Under the pieces are notes generated by a model. The model saw only the letters and a program-made list of their open reading frames with translations. It was not told the DNA's origin and ran no database searches. Both the position numbers and the translations under genes were made by a program. From Clavelina lepadiformis (taxonomy: Eukaryota; Chordata; Ascidiacea; Aplousobranchia; Clavelinidae): a stretch of 64,000 bases of DNA. Positions 1 through 23,569 of the stretch are shown here, one piece after another (the first letter of the stretch is position 1; every line of letters begins with the position of its first letter). Location of the stretch: contig NC_135242.1 in assembly GCF_947623445.1 (NCBI RefSeq), positions 15,500,001 to 15,564,000 of the forward strand, given 5' to 3'.

Positions 1-516
1 TGCAAAACACAGAGAGAAAAAAGCCACTAAGAGATCAATACACAACTGCTTCATCAGTATTTGTCTAGTTCGTTTATCAGCGTTTGAATTTTGTAAGGGT
101 TGTCGTTCAGACAAGGAGATGTTATTGATATACGTCTTCTAACCATAAGTTATTGTCTGTGCTTTGGCGCATAGATGATGTAGTCAGTGCAATAAAATCA
201 ATTCAAGTTAACCACAGTTGTGGTCCTGAAACAGCTTTGCAAGATATGCAAATGGCTTAATATGTTCTTTACTCAAGTAAGTGTTGACTGCATAGCAAGA
301 CAAACATTATTGGTATTAATGTTTATTGGAATATCTAGGCAGTAAGGCATATTATTTTAGGCAATAAATTCATCTAATTAACAGCATTTAAACTTGACAT
401 CACACCAAATAGCAAAGTCTCTTGCAACTTGACACTTTACATTTCAATGAGCATTTACCGTAACCAAATGAATCTAAAAATTATCTGATAAACAAGGCAC
501 ATCACAGTTCCACATT
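1..516. other. Region downstream of the GST gene
   Basis: No coding region was found. About 60-235 holds a dispersed repeat that is related to a second copy near 7000-7190 and is listed separately. The remainder is AT-rich and unremarkable. Confidence 0.5.
60..235. repeat. Dispersed repeat, copy 1 (SINE-like or LINE-tail-like)
   Basis: This shares an ordered series of words with 7000-7190: GTTGTC...AGACAAGGAG, a pyrimidine-rich stretch, AAGTTAT.TCTGTGCTT, a run ending in CAATAAAAT, and CAGT.GTGG.TC.GAAACAGCT. The order and spacing are kept, so the two are diverged copies of one family. Copy 2 ends in a TA microsatellite, as some SINEs and LINE tails do. No tRNA-like promoter boxes could be identified, so the class is unknown. 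Confidence 0.45.
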
Positions 517-522
517 TTTATT
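517..522 (-). promoter_or_regulatory. Polyadenylation signal of the GST gene
   Basis: The minus strand reads AATAAA about 30 bases past the GST stop codon, the expected place for a short 3' UTR. Confidence 0.6.
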
Positions 523-552
523 CGCTAGAAATACAGAATACATATCTTGATT

Positions 553-1218
553 TTACTCTGCTTTTCCACCCCAATGCGCCATTTTGTTGTTGATAGGAAA
601 TTTACGGAAAGCACTAGAGCTGCGATAAGCTGCTATTTTTTCCAGCTTAAAGAATTTTTCCACATATGCTGAAACCTTTTCGTGTTTATTGAGACAGTCT
701 GGAGACATAAGCCGAATATGATCTAGAATTTCACACAGTGCAAAATCAATATACATGAGATTTTCACCAGCCAGCCATTTTTTATCTGCCAGATAATTGT
801 CAAATTTTTGCAATTTTAGTGGTAAATCTTTGAAGTAATTGACTTTGTTAGTTTCATAACCAGGTCTGTAGCACATCATCGTAAAATCACGACGAAAATC
901 TGAAACTACACCTTCCAACATATTGCACCTATCATGTTGCACATCAGCCATAGGAAAAAGATTATTTTTGCGTGCAATATGTTTCATTATGGCAAAACTT
1001 TCGGTTATCCTGGTTTCTCCATCAATGAAATAAGGCAAATTCGGAAAATCCAAGTCCATACTGGATTTCACGTTCGACCAGGAACTGCGATCATAGTCTG
1101 GAGCATCTCCACAGATGTACCTCTTGTCTTCATATTCTTGTCCACAGTATACAAGCATCAGCCGAATAGGTTCAGCAAGACCTCTGATATCCCAGTAGCC
1201 AAGCACAGGTGTAGCCAT
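553..1218 (-). CDS. Mu-class glutathione S-transferase, single exon
   Basis: A cytosolic glutathione S-transferase of 221 residues, close to the 217-220 usual for the mu class. It conjugates glutathione to electrophiles. The N-terminal thioredoxin-like domain begins with LGYWDIRGLAEPIRL, which carries the catalytic tyrosine (Tyr8). It continues with GDAPDYDRS and LDFPNLPYFIDG, both diagnostic of mu rather than sigma or pi GSTs, and then the glutathione-binding TESFAIMKHIARK. The C-terminal helical domain contains WLAGENLMYIDFALCEIL and ends in a mu-like KMAHWGGKAE. The ATG at 1218 is chosen because the protein then starts exactly as mu GSTs do. A polyadenylation signal follows about 30 bases after the stop. 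The reading frame is uninterrupted, whereas most neighbouring genes have many introns, so a retrocopy origin is possible. The open frame and conserved active site suggest a working enzyme. Confidence 0.93.
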   Translation of the reverse strand: MATPVLGYWDIRGLAEPIRLMLVYCGQEYEDKRYICGDAPDYDRSSWSNVKSSMDLDFPNLPYFIDGETRITESFAIMKHIARKNNLFPMADVQHDRCNMLEGVVSDFRRDFTMMCYRPGYETNKVNYFKDLPLKLQKFDNYLADKKWLAGENLMYIDFALCEILDHIRLMSPDCLNKHEKVSAYVEKFFKLEKIAAYRSSSAFRKFPINNKMAHWGGKAE

Positions 1219-2515
1219 ATTGCATGCAGAGTATGTACTTACTGGTATCTGATAACCTGTTAAAGTATCACATTATTGAATACTGCATTTTAAGCAAATT
1301 CGTAACAGGTCTACTAGTATGCTGTTTTGAGGAAAACACAATTTCTGGTAGCTACTTTTATATATTAATTTGTGCATATATCAGACAGACAAACTATGGC
1401 ATTCAAATTTTATTGCTATTTTCTCACTGGCTTTAGCAATGGGCCACCTGTAGTATACTTAAAAATCATCTAAAATTGAAAGTTTTGTATGAATAATATG
1501 TTGTCCTACTTGCCCATGGTAATGGTATTGTCACTAACACAAATAAACAAAAACAGCAAGGCCTATCTACACAATCAAACTCACACAATTACAGTACCAC
1601 AATTGTCCCCATTCATGGTAGCCTCAGCATCTGATAAAGCTTCCAAAAATGTGCCACAAAAGAAACATGAAAAATGGTGACGCAATGGATTTGCGAGTAA
1701 TGTTCTCCAATTTTAGACCGTTATAAAACAGGTTCATTATTTTTTGTAACTCTCGCTTTATTGCAATAATGCAGCCTACAGCCTATGCTTGATACCCAAA
1801 ACTGTTGCAATGACCCGTATAGGGCATTAATGACGCTTGCTGAGGACTGTTCAATGGTGCTAATAAGCCGTTCCAAACGCAAGCAATACAAAACAAATAA
1901 ATTAGTGTGTCAACCGTAAGTTGCAAAATGGCTAACTCAGCAACCGAAGCTCCAGCATTCGTAGCCAAGTTTAGGCCATGCAAAGACTTTCCTCAGTCTA
2001 AGAATGAAAATTGTGATAGGCTACCATATATAATAAAAACAAAGGCATCTCAGAAAGTTAAAGCTGTCACTATTTCACTAAAAAAATATCGTACGTTTGA
2101 AACTATTTTTCACAGTCAGCCTAATTTTTGACCAAAACAAAATGTTAAAACACATTTAACTAAGCTTAACCTGCATCTAACTCCTAATTGAATGGCATCG
2201 ATCTCACCAAACACTGATCTAAACATGATAATTATACGCCGACCATAAGGTGCCTTAACATTGGATGAGACTTGCATGAATTGTGTTGCAATGATATGCG
2301 ATTTGTCTCTACGTACATTGACTTTGATTTCTGTCTGTCAACGCAATCGCACGGGAATGAACATGTTTTATTTTTTCGCATGCGGCGACTATTTGCCCGT
2401 CGCGTTGGCAATGCATTATGCAATCGCATCCATTGTCCAGGCACCTTTACGATTACTCATCTCTTTTCTCCTCTTGCACAATAGGCTTCAGTGAGTAAGC
2501 TATTTCTTTGTAATG
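1219..2515. other. Intergenic, upstream of GST
   Basis: No gene, RNA or clear repeat was recognised. The short open frames here match no known family. Any promoter or 5' untranslated exon of the GST would lie in this stretch, but no convincing TATA box or spliced leader exon could be assigned. Confidence 0.4.
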
Positions 2516-2987
2516 CCCTAGAACAGGGGTGTCCAACCAGGGTGTCCAACAGATAAAGAACTTCTTTATATCGTTGGTCAAACCCTCGGCCCGCGAGTAG
2601 GTCATGTCTTTTGGTGTACTAGAAATTGGCGGTAATGAACATTAAAAAGTGTTTCCATTAAATTTAAATTAAATTTTGCACTCACTACGCACATGTGATC
2701 TGTGTGAGTTGTTCAAAATGTTTTAATTTTAATGCCATTATGATCGCACAAGACCGTTATTAGTATCGAATCAGTTTAAATTGCCAGAAATGTGATGTCA
2801 TACTAATTTCTAACAACCTTACGATCTCAGATAAGACAAATTTTCAGTTTTAGTAAAAAGTTATGATTATGGCATTGTCATCAAGTGGAAGGCCTAAAAG
2901 GGGAAAGAAACAAAAAATTGGTGATGAAGGGTTTTGAAAAGTTTATGGACCAAAGACTTTTTTGTGGTTTAACACTGCGGTAGCATA

Positions 2988-3136
2988 CATAGGCATAACC
3001 AGGGGAAGGCGAAAGATGCCATATCCCCGCCCCAAATTTTTGTGTCTGCATCATGTGGCGGTGTCTTAAAACAAAAACTTTATAGTTTCCTTGAACAATT
3101 TGGCCGCCCTCCACTTGTTTTCTGGCTACGCCACTG
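2988..3136. mobile_element. hAT MITE (149 bp) nested in the older hAT element
   Basis: The ends read CATAGGCATAACCAG and, in complement, CAGTGGCGTAGCCAG, an imperfect 15-bp inverted repeat. The element is flanked by a perfect 8-bp duplication gtagcata (2980-2987 and 3137-3144), the size expected for hAT elements. It has no coding capacity. Confidence 0.75.
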
Positions 3137-3299
3137 GTAGCATATTTTTTTTAATATACCAGTAAACTATTTCAGCAACAAAGGAATATAACATCAAACG
3201 ATATTACAACACAAAAATGGTGCTAGATTCGACAGAGTTGTAGGGCAGCACTATTTCAATCGTGTGAAACAAAACGTTCCTGAAACAAAACGTTCGAGG

Positions 3300-5160
3300 T
3301 CAGCAGTTTTATTTTAAAATGGCTAGAAAAACTTCAGTTACAGCTACTAAGCTTAGCTATTTAATAGCAGAATCAATTGGTAAGAAAAGAAAACCTTCCT
3401 CCGTTTAGGAATTCGTGAGACTGTTTGGGGATGTTTTGTGATGTGGCATGTCCATATAAAATGATTACTGTGGCCAAAACCAGTCTTTCTCTACAGACCT
3501 TTTCCTGGAGAGTCGGTGGTTTGGCACTCAATATGCAAGATATTCTTAAGATAAGACTTGACGCCTGCCAGTTTTACAGCTTAGCACTCGATGAAAGCAC
3601 TGATATAAATAACACAACTAAGCTTGCAATACTTGTGCGAGGTGTTACAAAACATTTACGGTTGATGAACAACTATTGAACATGCGCCCTACGATTCTAC
3701 GAAGGACACAACAACAGGAAAAGATGTCTACGAAGAAGTACAACGAGTGTTACAGAGACAACCGATGGCGCACCCTCTATGACAGGGAAGCGAAGCGGAT
3801 TTGTAAGTTTGGTGATGAAGTCAGTTCTTCATGAAGTTATTACACACCACTGCCGAGCACTTGTCTTATCTTAACTTAATTTACCTGTTGAATTATCTGA
3901 CTCTATTGTTGCGTGCGGTTAGAATACTCCAACCTTTTGTCAGCCGAAAGGTTTTAAATGTTATAATAGAAATAGTTTCCAAAAAAAGGTTTTTATTGTA
4001 GGTGCTGTACACTTTCTCAATATTACAAATAACCAATAAGATAAGTAATACTACTGCTCATAAAATGTCTAATACACGAGTTGCAATCATCATGAGTTCA
4101 TGACTAGCTCAGGCAGCTCGTCTGTTGATTTCGCTGATTCAGCCAGTTAATGCTCTTTATCTCGATGATTCACTCGACTAAATCTCGATCTCTACTCGCT
4201 GATAGAAGTGCGAGCTTATAAAACGTTACAGCGATGGGAATGAAAATGTTCAACAAGAAAAACGTAGCATTTCGTAATATGTGCAGCGAGGAAAACAATG
4301 TGTTGGCAATGTGCGATAAATTAGTTAAAGCTAACAGATAGATAAATAATCACTATAAAGAAGAAGCGGGCATTTCCAATAAAGACTTCTTATCAGCACA
4401 GGTGCTGGAAACAACCTGGGAACGTACTAAAAGGAGTGTTCACACAAAGTTATTTAGAGCAAGTTTCCAAATATCAAACGAGAGTTAAAGTGTTTATCAA
4501 AAAGCAAGTTCATAAACTTCAATCAATAACTGGAAAACACTTTTCAAAGAAATGATGTAATGGTATTAAAAATGCCTTAAGGATCTTAATCACAGACAGT
4601 TTTAATCTTACTTGAAAAAAGTTGAATCGTTCGTGAAGAAATCAAGGCATTCTTGACTAGCAAAGGTAACAACGTCAGATTCCTAGATGGTGGCGGGTAG
4701 TTGAGTTACTTAGTAGCATGTTGTAGCATTTACTCGAAAGGTGGAGTTCATTATGACGCAATTGGTCGTAGAAAATTTCATTCATCTCAAGACCTTTTTA
4801 ACCAGACTATATGAAGCAGTGGACCATGACAAGTACTGCACACTTGTTAGGAAACTCCTGGAAGAATTCACACAACGGTATGAAGATTTCCGGTAGTAGT
4901 TTTATGTGATTAAGTTTATGGCCAATCTATTTGATGCTGATCCTTTACTTGCTCCTAAGAAGTATCAACTTGAACTCCTTTATATACAGGGTGTTAATGA
5001 CCGTAAAAGAGCTTTTCAAACAAATGACGTTGTGACATTCTATTGTCGCTATGTATCTGCAGATAATTATCCAAATCTGTCAGAGTGCACTAAAAAATTA
5101 TTTCAGTCTTTGGTAGCACATACCCCTGTGAGCAACTGTTTTCACATAAGAAAATCATGA
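3300..5160 (+). pseudogene. Broken hAT transposase
   Basis: These are the coding remains of the element at 2524-5207. The RNase-H-like core is recognisable from ALDESTDI and DGAPSMTGK, and the C-terminal region from about 4906. An in-frame stop directly follows KKRKPSSV near 3408, and further frame changes occur between 3680 and 4900. It is a relic and has no sign of host use. Confidence 0.75.
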
Positions 5161-5239
5161 AAGTGAAATCACGATCACTTTTGAAGGAAATAGGTTGGAC
5201 ACTCCTGTCTTAGAACCTAGATGGACGTTGGAGAAGGAA

Positions 5240-5903
5240 AACTCTAATTAAAACTAACAGTTCGGATATCAATAATATTTACTATCCGGATAACGTATAT
5301 AACTTATTCAGATATTTCTGTATTAGCTACCCGGTTAACCGTATAATAAACGGTAAACACAAAGCAACCTTTTTATATTAATGTCTTGTAAAACATAATG
5401 TGTCCATTGTAAAAAAGTTTAATTGTGACGTAGTTTTTCAAGAAAAAACTAATATACGTCCAAAATTTCACAAATTCTGAATTTTATGAGGCCTATAATT
5501 TATTTCCAAACTTAATAATTTCAGAAACGTGCTATCGATCTCAAACAGCTTTCTTTAGAAAACCGTACAGTCCTCACCTTGCAATGCATTTAGTAAAAGT
5601 GTTAATGCCTTATAATAGACATAATAAAACGAATTCTTTCATCATTTAACGCTTTGTACACAATAGAGGACAAAAAGCTGTGAACTACGTTTTAAATTAA
5701 GTTCAGCATAGAATCAAACACCACTTCTGTTCTGTTTAACTTCCCATTTCTGAAAAAAGAAGAGTTCAAAATTTGTTAAAATGGCGTAGAAAATGGCTAA
5801 CAACGTTATGCATTTGTTATTCAGTAAACCGACCAAATTTTATCCGGATATCAGACAGCTAAAATTGTCTTGGTTAACCGATATTCGGATAGTTCAACCC
5901 CAT
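5240..5903. mobile_element. MITE-like repeat with TATCCGGATA motifs, copy 1
   Basis: This is related along its length to 44333-45006. Shared words include ATCAATAATATTTAC near the left end, CACCACTTCTGTTCTG, AACGTTATGCATTT, and TTATC.GGATATCAGA..GCT near the right end. The right end carries CGGATAGTTCAACCC, whose complement resembles the left end of copy 2 (AGGGTTAGTTCCG). The repeated CCGG/ATATC palindromes make the ends foldable. No coding capacity was seen. Confidence 0.6.
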
Positions 5904-7625
5904 GTCTCACCGAACGAACGTGACGTCGTTTTGTATGTTCAGCAAATGTTTGGGCATAACTCAATCTTTTGAAGCATTGCTTCACGGCGGATTAACACGT
6001 AGCCGTCGATGCCTAGCTCACACGAAAAATACATTCCTGTATTATAGTTGTACATACACTTTAGTTTTGATGGTTTGTATTTGTCATTAACTTTTTATCA
6101 TGTCTGCATAATATCGTATAATACTATAATATGAAATTTGTTTAATCCTTATTGTTTACAGTTTTGCCATATATCGTGTTTTATGGTATAGCCTACTTTC
6201 GTTTCCACATGTCTAAAACCACCTACGTAAGATAGATAACTTTCTTTTTACTGTTTCCTGCTTCCCTTGTGTTTTCCTTATTTGTGCCCATTTACTCCAC
6301 CGTGCTGTCTATGGAATGCGCTGGCCTAACCACATAACCTGTTTAACTTTTTTTCGTAATTTTTTTCTGTCGGTTGCTGTAGTCTTATTAATTATGTAGT
6401 TATAAATTGCTCCCCTTTCACTTTTTTGAAAAAAGGGAAGTGGTTTTATAATCGTATTTTTCGTTTTTGTAATCACCTGGTGTTCTTGCATTCATATGTG
6501 CTGCATATAGAATTTTTCAGTGTCATAAAAGCAGGAAAGTGGGTTCCAGAACTATACATTTGTGATGAACAAAATCCAAAATGTGGTATACTATTACCGT
6601 ATACTGGCTATAAGTACAATCTTGTATTTGTAAATAAATAAGACAGAAAAATGCTTTTAAAGATGTTTACCGATGTCATATTTACAAGAATATTAAACAA
6701 TATTGTTTTAGATTTTTCATAGCGCTAAAAATCTAACTTTTTCAACATTTTTGGTTTAGGGGAATTCCAAAATTTAGGGATTTGAGCAAAAATTTTGTGG
6801 CTCATGAGCGGAGTCAAAATGTTAAAATTTTCAAGCTTATTTTTGCAAATTTAGCTTTGGTTGATACAGAATGAGATTAGTCTGTTTAAGCAAAACTTTT
6901 TAAAAATGACATGAATATGAAGAACCCTAAGGGAAAGTGTTATGTAGCTTCCATCACCTGTCCGCTAGGTAGCAGCGGGACACCACTTTTATTTCCCCAA
7001 GAAGTTGTTGTTTTTTTTATTAACTGTTCGCATTTCGATTCAGTTGTCTTTTAGACAAGGAGGCATACAGAAGCTGTTCTGAGACGTCTCTCCTCAAGTT
7101 ATGCCTGTGCTTCAGAACATGTTATTTTCCAATAAAATAGTACCAATTTAGCCGCAGTCGTGGATCAGGAACAGCTCAACAACATATATATATATATAGC
7201 GTAATGTCTTTCGTTGCACTATACTACTGCCTCAAAATAAGTTTTACCGGTTTTGATCTAGTGTTCCCACTGATAATGGTGCATAGCCTGCTTAGCTAAT
7301 ACAGTGATATTAACGAAAAAATAAAATGTTGAGTACAGTATTGGGAAACCACAAAATAAAATAACAATATTTTAAAAACATAAAAATTTGGTGTTGCAAG
7401 TTATAATCAAGCGAAAAACTTAGAATAAATTGGTGAAAACAAGGTATCATTTTTGTCATTAATAAACATGCTTGTTAATGTGAAAGGATTCAGTTAAATT
7501 ACATTTCCAATGATCTTGTTCAAATTTCAAATACGTGCACCTTTCCAATGGATGGCGTGCTAGTTGCTCATTATTGTTAGTGTTTAGTTATTTCAGTATT
7601 TTAAATGTAGTTGTTTTAAGTTTGA
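5904..7625. other. Intergenic, upstream of ZNF143
   Basis: No gene was recognised. A dispersed repeat copy lies at about 7000-7195, followed by a short TA microsatellite. The short open frames have no family resemblance. The ZNF143 promoter and any untranslated first exon should lie near the right end. Confidence 0.4.
7000..7195. repeat. Dispersed repeat, copy 2, with TA microsatellite tail
   Basis: This is the partner of 60-235. It carries GTTGTCTTTTAGACAAGGAGG, CTCAAGTTATGCCTGTGCTT, CAATAAAATAG, and GCAGTCGTGGATCAGGAACAGCT in the same order, then a run of about nine TA units near 7180-7197. Confidence 0.45.
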
Positions 7626-19172
<11,547 letters not shown>

Positions 19173-19429
19173 ACCTATCAAATTTTAAGGTATTTTCCTG
19201 TTCATTTGCTGTATTCGAAATACACGAAATTACAACGTCGATCCACGGCCGCTGTTTTGTTTTCTGATGCAAAAGATTTTTTTAAGAATGACTTCAGCCG
19301 AATGCAGTGCTTGCAAATACTTTTACAAGTTTGGTATTATTACAAAATTGTATTTTAGCTCGCAATGAAAAGTTTGATAGCAATGTGGCTATTGTATTCA
19401 TAAAAAAGAAGTGTAAAAACCAACTGGAT

Positions 19430-20100
19430 GTTAACTCTGATGTATAGAGCTCATAGTAGCCTATATGCAGCACAAGCACCGCCATGGGCAACGGCAAGTA
19501 ACCGACTTCGAAGTAATGGCTTTCCAACTAAAATTAATTCTCACTTTAAGAGAATCTTGGACAATTTCAAAATCAAATTCATAGCCGAAGTGCTCACCCA
19601 GAACAAAAGCGGGCCAATGTAGTCCTTCATTCAGCTTTCTTACATTGGAGACACGTCAAAAACGAGATCCGGAGTTTTATCGAGTGCGGAATGGGCCGAC
19701 GTATGAAACATAACTTCACCAGCAAGACCTCCAGCATTGGTCATCACTTCAAATATATGGGGCAATCAAGACGTAAAAGTCAGGGTGGTGGTATATAACT
19801 TGTAATGCACATGCACCGCTTTTTGTATTGGACAGACATGAAGAAATGTTAAAACAAGATGAGTTCAGCACAAGGTCAATGCCAAGATATCGGACAAGTT
19901 GTATCGAGACACCTCCTTGACTGTCCTTCATACCACATCGAATTTTCCAGTCCAGTCGTTTTTTTCGTTGTTGAAACAGGACTGGAAAAGAAGTTTGAAC
20001 TCATCAGGATCCACCCAACCACATCTTCCAACTTAATACTCTTGATATATCGACCTGTAATCACTCCCTTTAACTGTCTTTATTCAATGCTTTACTAGCC
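19430..20100 (+). mobile_element. Relic of a Penelope-like element (GIY-YIG end)
   Basis: Reading in shifting frames gives LRSNGFPTKINSHFKRIL near 19505, then VVVYNL, a stop, and CTCTAFCIGQT near 19788-19838, then QVVSRHLLDCPSYHIEF near 19890. The order resembles the C-terminus of Penelope-like retroelements. There the GIY-YIG endonuclease reads roughly VVY..C.C...YIG.T and is followed by a conserved SRH...C..H block. Several stops and frameshifts are present. The assignment rests on short motifs only. Confidence 0.45.
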
Positions 20101-21924
20101 TATGTTTTCGCAGCTTCAACCTTGTTTGACGGCTTTTGTTTCCAACTATTTTACATCAATTTTTCACCCAATTTTATTTTGTCAGAATTTGTGCTTTTTA
20201 TCACGCACTTTCCCAATTAAAAGCAAGTATTCCCATCATCTTCAGTAGACTCTATTAATCTAGTTACTTAACTTATTATAACTTATTGACTAAATTGAAA
20301 GCAAGTAGTAGTGACTACTCAAAATCAAGGGTGGCACTCCGAACACTCATCCCAAGGATTCATACGGCTGTAAGTAAGCTACGTTTTTACTCAAATTCAT
20401 TCCAAGCTATTCCGGAGTGCTTCGAGGAAGGAAAATGTGATTTAGTGGCTTGCAATATTTATGAGTTTTTTCGGACCACACGTATGCATAAGAATGTTTA
20501 TTAAGTTATATGAAATAAAGCTTAAGCATACATTGGTTTACAACAAGAAATTTCACGCCTTGAAGACAATGAATAACGGTTAGCATGGCTAAATCTTACA
20601 TACAAATATTACGAGCCAAGCCAATAGACGTAAAAAATAAAACAAATGTAAAAATACACAAGACAGTAATGTTAATTGTAAACGACTGAGGCAGTGTGGT
20701 GATTAGAACTTTTATACACTACCAGGAGTAATGTATTGACCTTGCTTGTAGTAAGCTAACAAAACTCGCAAATAAGCAAGCCCTTTTTTTACATAAGGTT
20801 CTCCATATGAGATGTCGATGAATATTTAGAAAGACAGAATTTCTGCCACCAATTGGACTGTTTTGTGATTCGTGGCAACTTGCAAAAAGCTGACTAGTTT
20901 AATGGTAGGTTTAGCACGCCTATCTACTAAACAACAAACTGATAGGCTGCGTTCGTCCGTTTAACAGATTTTATGCAGTAATTGTATGTCTGCGCTTTAT
21001 TAAGTGTGTCAGTGACAAACAAAAATTAAGCTTTTTGAACTGTCTTGCTACCCTGCCATTTTTGTACTGTAATTTTCTATTGTTGGGAAGAATTGTGTGA
21101 GGTAGAGCCAAACAACTTAGGCTAACTTCTCAAAAGATATATGTACTTAATGTTGAAACTACAGGCTATAACATTTAAAAAATTTTTATTTAACTTATAC
21201 TTGTGTATAGGCTACTTACTGTTTTGTAGGCTAGTAAAACGTCTTATATATGTTACCACTTGTATGATAATAGGCTTTACCAGATTGGTATTATTTAATA
21301 TTTTTGTACATAAAAGCAAGCAAAATGATTACTGACGTACAACTGGCAGTGTTTGCTAACATGCTTGGAATCACTCTATTTTTGTTGGTTGTCGCATATC
21401 ATTACGTATCTGTCAACAATCCAAAGCTCAAATTTGAATAGAGTGATGTTTTAAAAAGGTCTCATGTACGTAAATTCTTTACTGAAAGAGAGTAGTACTT
21501 TGTTAAATGTTTGTTGTGTTCAGCTGTACTTTGTTTTCCTTTAACTTAAATATCAATAACATTATTACAGACAACAAACCAATGCAAATAATTAAATGGT
21601 TTAAAAGTCAAACTCCTATTGAGGTTACTAGACTTTTTCTTGGGGATTGCAAGATCTTTGTGAAGGAAGTGCATTTTTAATTTATATATTTGATTTTTTT
21701 TAATGGAAATGATAATTGGTATAAAAACCAGTTCCCAAAAGCCATGGTAAACCTCTACACTTCCACCTTTTTTAACAATAGAAAGCTGCGAAATATTCAA
21801 CAGCCTAACTGCAAATAATATTTGCTTAATTTGTGTAGTGTAGATCTTCTGGAACACACTCAGAAAATATTTATTTTTCTTGATTAAAAGTCGTTTTATT
21901 GCGTTTTGTAAAGCCAGATTTAAA
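20101..21924. other. Intergenic between ZNF143 and TRAF7
   Basis: No gene, RNA or identifiable element was found. The sequence is AT-rich with many short, unrelated open frames. Confidence 0.4.
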
Positions 21925-22252
21925 CAGAGGTGGGCAGTTGGTACCTGGAAAAAATACTTTGTACCAAGACTTTTTGTGCAACGGATCCTGCTGTAAGTGC
22001 AATTATGGCCCAGCTACTTTAGGTCACAACATACGTGACTTCATTTTTTGCGACTTTGTTAAACATTTATAGTTTAAAAAAGCTCTCAAAGTTGGCATTT
22101 GGTTTTAATTGGACTGAAGTTTTGAAAAACATACTTCTCAGAACCTGGGAATAACCACCATGAAAATGTACTGGGACCGATTAAGATTTCTCAAAAAAAC
22201 TAGTTTGATACTTTTTTCAAAGGTACCAACGGTATCGGCACTGTCCACCTCT
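21925..22252. mobile_element. Probable hAT-like MITE
   Basis: The left end reads CAGAGGTGGGCAGTTGGTACC. The right end, in complement, reads AGAGGTGGACAGTGCCGATACC. Both carry GGTACC sub-terminally and the interior is non-coding. A clean target duplication could not be found, so the borders are approximate. Confidence 0.55.
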
Positions 22253-23569
22253 AAAAGGTGTGCTTTAATACCAAAGGTGGAGTGCATAAACCAGCCAATT
22301 GGCTCACTAGCACTAATAGTATATTGTAAGCGTTAATTTAAATTAGTTTCGTTCCAACTCAAAAAATGTGTAAACCACATTAACGTTTGAAGCAAAACAT
22401 TTGGCAGAGTGTGAAATTTAAGTTATATTTGGGGTTATTTAATGACAAAGGTTTGAAAACCATTGGTTTGTTGCTTAGTTAACATTATGTCCCTGTTAAG
22501 TACTAGCCTCGTGAGTAATATAATAACAGATGCTTTTTGTGTTACAGAAAATCTGATTGTGAAGCTCATTGAATGAAGTTTGTTTTGAAAAATGATGTTT
22601 TATACCGACTCAATACAAAACGGCTGTTTTTGTGCAATATTTCTGGAAAAATAAATCTTGCATAAAACTGACAGTTTTCGTATAATTTAAAGAATGTGAA
22701 AGGGATAAATGAATTAATCGACTTGTGAATACTGCAGGGTTATTGGATGTAGTAGGTAAACCATAGTGGGCCCTTTCATGTAACGACTAAAAGAAAGTCC
22801 ATTTAGGCATATAGCATATGGTAAGAGTAGTCAAATCTACTTTCTTCTTAAACAGGAAGTTAATTTCGTTGAAATAAAGACAAACACTAGTGTAAAAGAC
22901 TAAAAAAGTGCACAAAAACACACTATAGCGATGTAAATTTATTTATAAAAATTTTAAATTTTGCAAGTAGTTAAATTGAATACACAGGTCACTCAAAAAG
23001 TAAAATAAGTGCACAAAAGCAGCATAAGACAACGATCGATCTTTAACTATCTCCATGATTGACAGACACCTTGGCTTAATAGGCCTATTATATTAATACA
23101 AACCTAATCAATTGTTTCTGAATTTAAAAACTGCAAACAGGCATCATAACTTACAGTAATTCTTAACGCTATTTTGTTACATCAACTGGATAAAGCTAGA
23201 AAAACAAATAAAAATTTGTCCATTGGAACACGCCAAACACACAAAGACAAGCTTCGTAGCTGGGACTTGGGTGATAAGAAATCAATACCAAGTTTAAGTC
23301 AGGCAAAAACTTTCCTCAGTTTAAAGATAAAAATTATGATAGCACTCTAAGAAATTGGACAGTTAGAGTAATACTTAAACCAAAATCACTGCTATATGTC
23401 CCGCAACCCAGTTAACGGAATTCTCAATTAAATTGCATTTGTTTCCAACAAACTCATAAAATGTAAGCATACTTATTGCAGTCTAAAGACTAATGCATAC
23501 CATCATGTTCATTGCAATGTTTTCCTGAAAACAATACCTGAATAGGCACAGTTATCAAATCAGAAGGGC
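22253..23569. other. Region 3' of TRAF7
   Basis: No coding exon was recognised. The part next to 23570 should be the TRAF7 3' UTR; the polyadenylation site was not determined. Confidence 0.4.

Larger units (their letters stand above)
2524..5207 (+). mobile_element. Decayed hAT (Charlie-like) DNA transposon
   Basis: The ends are inverted: CAGGGGTGTCCAACC at the left and the complement of CAGGAGTGTCCAACC at the right. They are flanked by an imperfect 8-bp duplication (ccctagaa at 2516, tcttagaa at 5208). Inside are relics of a hAT transposase of the type found in GTF2IRD2, ZBED5 and SCAND3. TKLSYLIAESIGKKRKP lies near 3350, FYSLALDESTDINNTTKLAI near 3570, DGAPSMTGKRSGFVSLV near 3760, and the C-terminal FDADPLLAPKKYQLELL near 4930. 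Stops and frameshifts separate the pieces, so the element cannot encode a transposase. A second, smaller MITE has inserted at 2988-3136. Confidence 0.8.

Noticed and set aside
934..1263. Plus-strand open frame of 109 codons across the GST
   Set aside because: It is the antisense shadow of the mu GST, which has clear family motifs on the other strand.
2881..3114. Minus-strand 77-codon open frame
   Set aside because: It lies almost wholly inside the MITE at 2988-3136 and has no family resemblance.
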